The notes beneath the pieces are model-generated. The model made no database searches and was not told the origin of the DNA. It saw only the letters and a program-made list of their open reading frames with translations. The position numbers were made by a program, and so were the translations under genes. Shown piece by piece: positions 1 to 4,832 of a stretch of 10,723 nt of DNA. This stretch comes from Flavobacteriales bacterium (GTDB lineage Bacteria > Bacteroidota > Bacteroidia > Flavobacteriales_E > Vicingaceae), in the NCBI GenBank assembly GCA_002402165.1, contig NVVI01000001.1:19916-30638 (forward strand), written 5' to 3'. Positions within the stretch are counted from its first letter, which is position 1. The number at the start of each line of letters is the position of its first letter.

Positions 1-425
1 AAGAAAATAGCGTTAGCAATTAAACTTGCCACTACAATAAATATCGAATAATTAACATGGTAAAAAACGAACATTCCTGAGCCAATAAACAGAGCCATGT
101 ATGCTAATGTGTGTTTTTGAAGATGCTCAGCATCCATTACACTCCACATGTAAGCATTCTGTATAGAAATCAGCAAAACAGGAATAACTCCCATTAATTG
201 AATAGAAATATTTAGCTTTTTATGAAAGAGAACGGTAATTAAACAGATGAAAGAAACAAGCACTCTAAAAGTTAAGAACTCTTCCCAATACTCATAAATA
301 TTGATGTAATCGGTAGCAAAAAACAACATGTTAAAGACCACAGCTACCCATAAAGTAATTTTGTGGTACTTTAATGCCGTTTTATCTAACTCAAACCTCC
401 AAGGTGTTTTTAATGTACTCCCCAT
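1..425 (-). CDS. N-terminal membrane region of a sensor/cyclase-type protein (partial, cut by left edge)
   Basis: Reading leftward from an ATG at 425, 141 codons are open to the window edge. The product starts MGSTLKTPWRFELDK and then shows about five hydrophobic segments (around residues 22-40, 52-67, 72-89, 105-122 and 125-141) joined by short loops, with the loop motif QNAYMWSVMDAEHLQKHT. It has no signal peptide. An N-terminal multi-helix membrane block after a short soluble head is typical of Bacteroidota membrane sensors whose C-terminus is an adenylate/guanylate cyclase or histidine kinase. The loop motif reminds me of the cyclase type, but the output domain lies outside the window, so this is inference. 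The ATG overlaps the stop of the preceding exported-protein gene by one base (TAATG), which points to translational coupling and joint expression. The gene is clear; its function is only a class-level guess. Confidence 0.7.
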   Translation of the reverse strand, partial: MGSTLKTPWRFELDKTALKYHKITLWVAVVFNMLFFATDYINIYEYWEEFLTFRVLVSFICLITVLFHKKLNISIQLMGVIPVLLISIQNAYMWSVMDAEHLQKHTLAYMALFIGSGMFVFYHVNYSIFIVVASLIANAIF

Positions 426-1171
426 TAAAAATGGAAATTAAAGGAAATTGTACCATTTGGCCCAATCCTATTATCATGACCCTCAAAATCAAATGACCGA
501 TTTTGATTATTAAAGCCATTATTGAAATCTACATATATAGATTCTCTATTTGCAGTGAATTTATCAAATGATAATCTCAATTCTGTAGAAATAGAAAAAT
601 TATTTAAAACAAAACATTTTATCCCTAACAATGGCTCAATACTATACCCTTTATATTCTAGCACCTCCCTACTTTCTGTTTTGTAAATATTAGTAGAATA
701 TATTGTAATAGTCTCCGCATTCATCCTAAATGAAAGATAATCTGCTCCAACAAAAAAAGTTAATTTTTCAAAATGTTTTTGGTATACTAATCCTAACCCT
801 ATTTTATACTGATTATGGTTTGATTCAACCTCATAAGCATAAAGATCTATATATGAATCAGACGAACTTGAATAATAAAATCTTGCTCTAATTCCGAAAT
901 GATTCATATTGTAATTATAACCTAAACCATAACTAAACTTATTTTTATATATATTATAGTTATCTAACGCATCAAATGCTACATAACTGTAGATAAGATC
1001 GTAAGGAGCTGCTTCATTGTTTTTACCAAAAAAATTCTCCATGATTATTCTAACCTCATGTTTCGGTTTTTTAGTTTCTTTTTTCTCCTCTTTCATTTTT
1101 TCTTCTTGTCCAAAAGAAAATATTGGAGTTAACATTAAGATAATTAAAAAGCACTTATAGAAAGGTTTCAT
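425..1171 (-). CDS. Exported outer-membrane beta-barrel-like protein, unknown function
   Basis: The 248-residue product begins MKPFYKCFLIILMLTPIF and ends its signal peptide near FSFGQ (residues 18-22), a common Bacteroidota signal-peptide end. A lysine/glutamate-rich linker (about 24-38) follows, then a mature region rich in alternating Tyr/Phe/Asn strands (for example FSYGLGYNYNMNHFGIRARF). The chain ends with NFHF, an aromatic C-terminal residue as expected for outer-membrane barrels. At about 210 mature residues it would suit a small barrel of 8-10 strands. I chose the ATG at 1171 because the upstream in-frame alternative at 1189 is a TTG that would add six residues ahead of a good signal peptide. 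The gene starts 28 bp after the xerD stop and overlaps the next gene by one base, so the three are probably co-transcribed. No named family was recognised. Confidence 0.75.
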   Translation of the reverse strand: MKPFYKCFLIILMLTPIFSFGQEEKMKEEKKETKKPKHEVRIIMENFFGKNNEAAPYDLIYSYVAFDALDNYNIYKNKFSYGLGYNYNMNHFGIRARFYYSSSSDSYIDLYAYEVESNHNQYKIGLGLVYQKHFEKLTFFVGADYLSFRMNAETITIYSTNIYKTESREVLEYKGYSIEPLLGIKCFVLNNFSISTELRLSFDKFTANRESIYVDFNNGFNNQNRSFDFEGHDNRIGPNGTISFNFHF

Positions 1172-1199
1172 AAAATAAGTTTTTACCAATTTACAAAAA

Positions 1200-2105
1200 T
1201 TATTTGGCTCTCGGATGAAAATCTAAAATTGCTTGCCTAAGATATTCTCTATCCAAATGGGTGTAAATTTCTGTTGTGGTAATGGATTCGTGTCCAAGCA
1301 TTTCTTGTATGGCCCTTAAATCAGCACCACCCTCTACTAAATGTGTAGCAAAAGAGTGTCTAAATGTATGTGGACTAACCGTTTTGGTAATTCCTGCCTT
1401 TTCGGTTAATTTTTTAATAATGGTAAAAATCATTACACGAGTTAATTGTTTACCTCTCCGATTTAAAAACAAAATATCCTCACTATCCTTGTCAATATTA
1501 TTCATGTGGTTTCGCTTACTTTCAATGTAAGTATTAATGTGTTTAATCGCCACACTTCCTATTGGTGTAATTCTTTCCTTATCTCCCTTTCCAATTACTC
1601 TAATGAAACCCTCCTTTAACAATAAGCTAGACAGCTTCAATGATATTAATTCCGAAACTCGTAATCCACAGCTATAAAGTGTTTCTAGCATAGCTTTATT
1701 TCGTTCTCCTTCAGGCTTACTTAAATCAACAGCATTAATAATGTCATTAATCTCTTCAATGCTTAATACTTCAGGTAATTTTCTTCCAATTTTAGGGGAT
1801 TCTAACAATTCAGTTGGTGCAACTTCAATAATATCTTCCATTAATAGGTACTTATAAAAAGCTTTTAAACCTGATAAAATACGTGCTTGAGACCTAGCAT
1901 TTAAACCAATTTCACTTACCCACTGTAAAAAATCTTCTACCTGACTTTGTTCTACTTTTTCAGGATTCACATCAATTTCCTTCAGTTCTAAAAACTGAAC
2001 GAACTTTTCTACATCACGCAAATAGGCATCAATTGAATTTGTAGAAAGAGAACGTTCTAACTGCAAATAATTTTTAAAACCTTTTATGGTTGGTGTCCAG
2101 TTCAT
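1200..2105 (-). CDS. xerD: Site-specific tyrosine recombinase XerD
   Basis: A 301-residue tyrosine recombinase of normal Xer length. Residues about 1-90 form the SAM-like core-binding domain (ERSLSTNSIDAYLRDVEKF). Residues about 110-301 form the catalytic domain with all expected residues: R149 in CGLRVSEL, K173 in IGKGDKER, H246 and R249 in PHTFRHSFATHL, H272 in LGHESI, and the nucleophile Y281 in TTEIYTHL. Xer recombinases act in pairs at dif to resolve chromosome dimers at division. The start is the ATG at 2105 (MNWTPTIKGF). An in-frame GTG at 2132 lies inside a REP-like repeat and would only add residues translated from that repeat. Divergent pairing with aroQ and the absence of phage genes nearby favour the housekeeping role over a prophage or integron integrase. 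XerD rather than XerC is assigned on general resemblance. Confidence 0.93.
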   Translation of the reverse strand: MNWTPTIKGFKNYLQLERSLSTNSIDAYLRDVEKFVQFLELKEIDVNPEKVEQSQVEDFLQWVSEIGLNARSQARILSGLKAFYKYLLMEDIIEVAPTELLESPKIGRKLPEVLSIEEINDIINAVDLSKPEGERNKAMLETLYSCGLRVSELISLKLSSLLLKEGFIRVIGKGDKERITPIGSVAIKHINTYIESKRNHMNNIDKDSEDILFLNRRGKQLTRVMIFTIIKKLTEKAGITKTVSPHTFRHSFATHLVEGGADLRAIQEMLGHESITTTEIYTHLDREYLRQAILDFHPRAK

Positions 2106-2115
2106 ATAAAATAAA

Positions 2116-2208
2116 GCGTCATTGCGAGGCACGAAGTAATCTGCTTTATTTTATGAGATTGCTGCCCAAGCTTTCGCTTGGCGTGTTACCCTACATCCGC
2201 AATGACGT
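2116..2208. repeat. Degenerate REP-like palindrome without an ORF
   Basis: The left arm 2116-2142 matches the 27-bp terminal repeat of the GIY-YIG cassette downstream at 24 of 27 positions. After a 13-bp spacer, the right arm begins AGATTGCT (2156-2163) and ends CGCAATGACGT (2198-2208), the two ends of the inverted copy. The 8 bp expected between them are replaced by 34 bp (2164-2197) that contain their own hairpin, CCAAGC-TTTC-GCTTGG (2166-2181). It looks like a solo, ORF-less relative of the cassette lying between xerD and aroQ, and it probably forms part of the xerD 5' leader. Confidence 0.8.
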
Positions 2209-2221
2209 AATAATCTAAATA

Positions 2222-2229
2222 CAAATATA
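2222..2229 (-). promoter_or_regulatory. Candidate -7 box for xerD
   Basis: On the minus strand the sequence is TATATTTG, a full match to the Bacteroidota -7 consensus TAnnTTTG. No clear -33 TTTG is seen upstream. If it is used, the xerD transcript would start near 2218 and carry the whole palindrome 2116-2208 in its leader. Confidence 0.4.
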
Positions 2230-2237
2230 TATCTTTG
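2230..2237 (+). promoter_or_regulatory. Candidate -7 box for aroQ
   Basis: TATCTTTG matches TAnnTTTG and ends 17 bp before the aroQ ATG, giving a leader of roughly a dozen bases. It directly abuts the oppositely directed box at 2222-2229. No good -33 element is visible; the expected region overlaps the end of the REP-like palindrome. Confidence 0.45.
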
Positions 2238-2254
2238 TCTTTCAGAAATTTATT

Positions 2255-2680
2255 ATGAAAATTTTAATTATTAACGGCCCTAACTTAAATTTACTCGGTA
2301 AACGAGAAAAATCCATTTATGGTGAAAATTCTTTTGAGGACTATTATAAAACGTTACAAAATGAATTTTCTGATGTCAATTTTGAATATTATCAAAGTAA
2401 TGTTGAAGGAGAACTCATAAACAAACTACATGAGGTTGGCTTTAGTTTTGACGCTATTATTATGAATGCTGGAGCATACACCCATACTTCTATTGGTATT
2501 GGCGATGCAATTGCTGGAATTGAAACTCCAGTTATTGAAGTTCATATTTCTAATGTTTATGCTCGAGAAGAATACCGGCATCAATCATTAATGGCTAAAA
2601 ATTGTGTTGGAGTTATTGCTGGAATGGGGTTAAATTCTTATCGATTAGCAATTTTACAATTTATTCATCTTAACAAGTAA
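2255..2680 (+). CDS. aroQ: 3-dehydroquinate dehydratase, type II
   Basis: A 141-residue protein of the usual length for the type II enzyme, a cytoplasmic dodecamer in known members. It converts 3-dehydroquinate to 3-dehydroshikimate in the shikimate pathway to chorismate and aromatic amino acids. Family motifs are intact: GPNLNLLGKRE near the N-terminus with the lid-loop residues R17 and Y22, then NAGAYTHTS with N71 and H77, then EVHISN with H97, and REEYRHQS with R108. The start is the ATG at 2255, preceded by a plausible TAnnTTTG box at 2230-2237. The gene is divergent from xerD. Its stop codon lies only 2 bp before the terminal repeat of the GIY-YIG cassette, so any native terminator has been displaced or is supplied by the repeat. 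Confidence 0.96.
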   Translation: MKILIINGPNLNLLGKREKSIYGENSFEDYYKTLQNEFSDVNFEYYQSNVEGELINKLHEVGFSFDAIIMNAGAYTHTSIGIGDAIAGIETPVIEVHISNVYAREEYRHQSLMAKNCVGVIAGMGLNSYRLAILQFIHLNK

Positions 2681-2682
2681 CC

Positions 2683-2709
2683 ACGTCATTGCGAGGAACG
2701 AAGCAATCT
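2683..2709 (+). repeat. Left 27-bp terminal inverted repeat of the GIY-YIG cassette
   Basis: The sequence starts ACGTCATTGCGAGG and ends GCAATCT. It is the exact reverse complement of 3018-3044 over all 27 bases. Each copy also contains its own small stem, ATTGC (2688-2692) with GCAAT (2703-2707), giving a REP-like fold. It starts 2 bp after the aroQ stop. Confidence 0.95.
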
Positions 2710-2727
2710 CATTCAAAATAAAGGGAA

Positions 2728-3018
2728 ATGGAAAGAGGTGGTGCAGTTTACATTTTAACAAATAAATACAATAAAGTACTTTATACAGGTGTAACAAGTA
2801 ATCTTAAAAGTAGAATTCTCGAGCACAAAGAAAAAATTTATCCTAGTAGCTTTTCTGCTAAATACAATACTTGCAAGCTAGTTTATTTTATGGGGTTTGA
2901 CAATATTGAAGATGCAATTGCTGAAGAAAAAAGAATAAAGGGAGGATCAAGAATAGAAAAAATTAAACTAATTGAATCAATTAACCTAGAATGGAATGAC
3001 TTATACAATCAACTATAA
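2728..3018 (+). CDS. Small GIY-YIG domain nuclease
   Basis: A 96-residue protein that is almost entirely one GIY-YIG domain, as in the UvrC N-terminal-like, YhbQ/UPF0213-like stand-alone group. The two signature strands are VYI (residues 7-9) and YTG (19-21), here replacing the textbook GIY and YIG. The conserved Arg is R29 in NLKSRILEHK, with H33 behind it. The metal-binding Glu is probably E67 in AEEKRIKGGSR, and a conserved Asn is N86 in LIESINLEW. All residues needed for DNA cleavage therefore seem present, so it is probably active, although its target is unknown. It has no extra DNA-binding domain, unlike homing endonucleases. The ATG at 2728 (MERGGAVYILTNK) fits family starts. The gene lies inside perfect inverted repeats and its stop codon merges with the right one, so it most likely belongs to the repeat element and not to its neighbours' pathways. 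Confidence 0.9.
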   Translation: MERGGAVYILTNKYNKVLYTGVTSNLKSRILEHKEKIYPSSFSAKYNTCKLVYFMGFDNIEDAIAEEKRIKGGSRIEKIKLIESINLEWNDLYNQL

Positions 3019-3044
3019 GATTGCTTCGTTCCTCGCAATGACGT
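3018..3044 (-). repeat. Right 27-bp terminal inverted repeat of the GIY-YIG cassette
   Basis: This is the exact reverse complement of 2683-2709. It begins AGATTGCTTCG, shares base 3018 with the nuclease stop codon, and ends 3 bp before the MFS start codon at 3048, so it forms the immediate upstream sequence of that gene. Confidence 0.95.
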
Positions 3045-3047
3045 ATT

Positions 3048-4229
3048 ATGACGGTTAGTTCAAACATCTGGAAACTCTACGTAATCAAAGCATCAAAATG
3101 GCTAATGCTGTTTATGCCAATTATATGGCTATTTTATGAAGAAAATGGACTAACCATTGCTGATTTATTTATCATCCAAAGTATTTATTCTGTTACTATA
3201 GCAATCATTGAAATTCCATCAGGCTATGTTGCTGATGTACTGGGTAGAAAAAATTCCATGATAATTGGAACATTTTTCGGGATGTTAGGGATGATAGTTT
3301 ATTCCTTTTCTTTTGGCTTTGAAGGATTTTTAATTGCGGCACTCTGCCTAGGAATTGGACAAAGTTTTATTTCAGGATCTGATACAGCAATTATGTACGA
3401 CTCGTTATTACAGCTTAACAGAACAAAAGATTTTATAAAATTGGAAGGCCGAACTATTTCTATGGGAAATTTGGCTGAAGCATTTGCATTTATTATTGGT
3501 GGCCTTTTAGCAGAAATCAGCTTAAGAACTCCCTTTTATTATCAAATAGGAATAGCTTTTATAGGATTTTTAATCGCCATAACTTTAGTTGAACCAACAA
3601 TGCTTAGACTAGAAGATGGGAAGAAAAAGCCATGGAAGAACATTAAAAAAATAGTTCGATTTGCTTTAAAAGAAAACAAAGCATTACGTTATTATATTCT
3701 TTATTCTTCAATTATTGGGGCTGGAACATTAACTATGGCTTGGTTTAGTCAGCCTTATTTTATGTCCATAGGAATTGATAGTAAATTTTATTTCGGATTA
3801 TTAGGTGCTGGATTAAATTTAGCCGTTGCCATTCCCTCTTTTTATGCTCATAAAATTGAAGAAAAAATTAAAACTAAAAATCTTCTCATCTTAATTCTCA
3901 TCTTAATTTGTAGTTGCTATATTGCTATAGCATATATTTCAAGTTATTGGGGGTTACTCATTTTGTTGTTATTTTATATTACCAGAGGTGTTGCAACTCC
4001 AGTTCTAAGAGACTATATGAACAGACATATTCCTTCTGAAATGAGAGCAACAGTTATGTCAATTAGGAGCTTTATTATTAGAATTGTTTTTGCTTCTACT
4101 TCTCCATTTTTTGGTTATGTAGCTGACATATACAGCTTACAACAAGCACTCCTCCTTTCGGGGGTATTGTTCTTGGTTTTAGGTGGAAGCACTTTATTCT
4201 TATTGTTGCACCTACAACAGAAAAATTAA
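3048..4229 (+). CDS. MFS family exporter (drug-efflux-like)
   Basis: A 393-residue inner-membrane protein with about 12 hydrophobic helices and a charged central loop (LEDGKKKPWKNIKK, about residues 188-201) dividing two halves, the usual major facilitator layout. Motif A is clear in the loop after helix 2: GYVADVLGRK (59-68). ISGSDTAIMYDSL (108-120) in the helix 4 region is typical of a bacterial MFS group often annotated as multidrug exporters. The substrate cannot be read from the sequence. The start is the ATG at 3048, since the next Met (M20) lies inside helix 1. That ATG is only 3 bp from the right repeat of the GIY-YIG cassette, so the gene has no untouched promoter region of its own. 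An operator-like palindrome matching the marR site falls within its last codons (4205-4218). Confidence 0.88.
   Translation: MTVSSNIWKLYVIKASKWLMLFMPIIWLFYEENGLTIADLFIIQSIYSVTIAIIEIPSGYVADVLGRKNSMIIGTFFGMLGMIVYSFSFGFEGFLIAALCLGIGQSFISGSDTAIMYDSLLQLNRTKDFIKLEGRTISMGNLAEAFAFIIGGLLAEISLRTPFYYQIGIAFIGFLIAITLVEPTMLRLEDGKKKPWKNIKKIVRFALKENKALRYYILYSSIIGAGTLTMAWFSQPYFMSIGIDSKFYFGLLGAGLNLAVAIPSFYAHKIEEKIKTKNLLILILILICSCYIAIAYISSYWGLLILLLFYITRGVATPVLRDYMNRHIPSEMRATVMSIRSFIIRIVFASTSPFFGYVADIYSLQQALLLSGVLFLVLGGSTLFLLLHLQQKN
4205..4218. promoter_or_regulatory. Operator-like palindrome at the 3' end of the MFS gene
   Basis: GTTGCACCTACAAC matches the marR promoter palindrome at 4327-4340 in 12 of 14 bases, including both GTTGCA and TACAAC arms. 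It lies within codons LLHLQQ, so coding chance is a real alternative. It is 122 bp upstream of the promoter site. Confidence 0.35.
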
Positions 4230-4245
4230 ATTAAATTAATTTTTT
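4221..4245 (+). terminator. AT-only hairpin with T-run after the MFS gene
   Basis: Perfect 9-bp arms AAAAATTAA (4221-4229) and TTAATTTTT (4236-4244) enclose a 6-base loop, and the T-run continues to 4245. The left arm overlaps the MFS stop codon. The stem has no G or C, so it would be a weak rho-independent terminator; in such AT-rich DNA it may also be fortuitous. Confidence 0.35.
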
Positions 4246-4324
4246 AACATATTCTTCTCTTTTTCAAATAGTTATAAAAATTAAATTTCCTATTTTTATT
4301 TAAATTAAATAATTTAATATTTAA

Positions 4325-4357
4325 TTGTTGCATATACAACATTAATGTGTATGTTTG
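4325..4357 (+). promoter_or_regulatory. Promoter of the marR-RND operon
   Basis: TTGTTG (4325-4330) as a -33 element and TATGTTTG (4350-4357) as a -7 element are 19 bp apart, matching the Bacteroidota pattern TTTG-N19ish-TAnnTTTG. The transcript would start at about 4361-4362, at the ATG itself. The AT-only tract upstream (about 4280-4325, with inverted arms at 4304-4310 and 4319-4325) could act as an UP-like element. Confidence 0.55.
4327..4340. promoter_or_regulatory. Putative MarR operator
   Basis: GTTGCATATACAAC is an imperfect palindrome (GTTGCAT against ATACAAC, 6 of 7 pairs). It overlaps the -33 element and fills part of the spacer to the -7 box, a position where a bound dimer would block RNA polymerase. 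Autorepression is the rule for MarR regulators encoded at the head of efflux operons. Confidence 0.5.
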
Positions 4358-4361
4358 TCAA

Positions 4362-4805
4362 ATGAGAAAGAAATCTAACATAGATTTTAACGATGAAAAT
4401 TTCTGTTGCCCTATGGGAAGCATGAATAGATTATCGAAAATAATTAGTAAAATGTTTCGCTGTCACTTTTCAAAATTGAATGTTACTAATAGCCAAGTTG
4501 GTATATTTATGATATTAGGTGAAAAAGGTGAAACATCTCAAGATAGTCTTGGAAAGATGATGCTATTAGAGCGTTCTACGGTATCAAGAGATTTGGTCAG
4601 ATTGGTAGACCAAGGATACCTTTATAAAGCTAAAGGGGGGAAAAGTCCACTAATTGGTTTAACAAAAAAAGGACAAGAGTTAGCAGCAGAAATTAAAGTA
4701 GAATGGGAAAAAGGTTACAATGAATCAAGGGATCTTTTGGGGGAAAAAGGACTGATTGCTTTAAAGGAACTTGAGAAGAGAATATTAGAAAGTAAAAACA
4801 AATAG
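4362..4805 (+). CDS. MarR family transcriptional regulator
   Basis: A 147-residue protein with the MarR winged-helix layout: dimerisation helices at both ends and a DNA-binding core from about residue 45 to 105. The core has helix TSQDSLGKMM (58-67), recognition helix ERSTVSRDLVRLVDQG (70-85) and a wing through KAKGGKSPLIGLTKKG (89-104). MarR dimers usually repress efflux genes and leave DNA when a ligand or oxidant binds. Three cysteines lie in the N-terminal part (C15, C16, C34), so thiol sensing is possible but unproven. The ATG at 4362 is chosen because the in-frame GTG at 4347 lies upstream of the -7 box. M18 or M21 are alternatives that would give a leadered transcript and lose C15-C16. 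The gene heads a same-strand series with the RND gene 27 bp downstream. Confidence 0.88.
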   Translation: MRKKSNIDFNDENFCCPMGSMNRLSKIISKMFRCHFSKLNVTNSQVGIFMILGEKGETSQDSLGKMMLLERSTVSRDLVRLVDQGYLYKAKGGKSPLIGLTKKGQELAAEIKVEWEKGYNESRDLLGEKGLIALKELEKRILESKNK

Positions 4806-4817
4806 TGTACATACAAC
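4804..4817. promoter_or_regulatory. Weak second MarR-site candidate between marR and the RND gene
   Basis: AGTGTACATACAAC keeps the right arm ATACAAC of the marR operator followed by AT, but only 4 of 7 bases of the left arm. It overlaps the marR stop codon and lies 15 bp before the RND start. It may be a half-site or chance. Confidence 0.25.
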
Positions 4818-4832
4818 ATAAAGAAAATTAAA

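Larger units (their letters stand above)
2683..3044 (+). mobile_element. Putative minimal mobile cassette: GIY-YIG nuclease gene between perfect 27-bp inverted repeats
   Basis: The unit is 362 bp: the left repeat (2683-2709), an 18-bp leader, a 96-codon GIY-YIG nuclease gene, and the right repeat (3018-3044), whose first base is also the last base of the nuclease stop codon. It sits tightly between aroQ (2 bp away) and the MFS gene (3 bp away). No target-site duplication is seen: the outer flanks read TAACC on the left and ATTAT on the right. There is no transposase or Y1/RAYT gene. Mobility is inferred from the architecture and from the related ORF-less repeat at 2116-2208, and has not been shown. 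Confidence 0.6.

Noticed and set aside
1172..1189. TTG start for the exported protein gene
   Set aside because: It adds six residues ahead of a well-formed signal peptide that begins at the ATG at 1171.
1276..1530. Open frame on the plus strand antisense to xerD
   Set aside because: It lies wholly within the catalytic domain of a clear xerD gene, and its translation has no recognisable domain and looks like a reverse-frame shadow.
1200..2105. Recombinase as a phage or integron integrase
   Set aside because: The size, domain motifs and divergent aroQ pairing fit chromosomal XerD, and no phage genes, attC sites or cassette array are nearby.
2106..2132. Longer xerD start at a GTG (adds MPRNDALFY)
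   Set aside because: The extra codons are the reverse strand of the REP-like repeat; the ATG at 2105 gives the normal Xer N-terminus and length.
2728..3018. GIY-YIG protein as a UvrC fragment or intron homing endonuclease
   Set aside because: It is a complete stand-alone domain with all catalytic residues. It has no UvrC C-terminal remains, no intron in a neighbouring gene, and no separate DNA-binding domain.
2116..3044. Repeat copies as a CRISPR array
   Set aside because: Only three good copies, in both orientations, irregularly spaced, with a gene between them and no cas genes.
2675..3055. Target-site duplication around the GIY-YIG cassette
   Set aside because: The bases outside the two repeats (TAACC on the left, ATTAT on the right) do not match, so no duplication can be claimed.
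4347..4361. GTG start for the marR gene
   Set aside because: It precedes the likely -7 box and transcription start, so it would not be in the mRNA.
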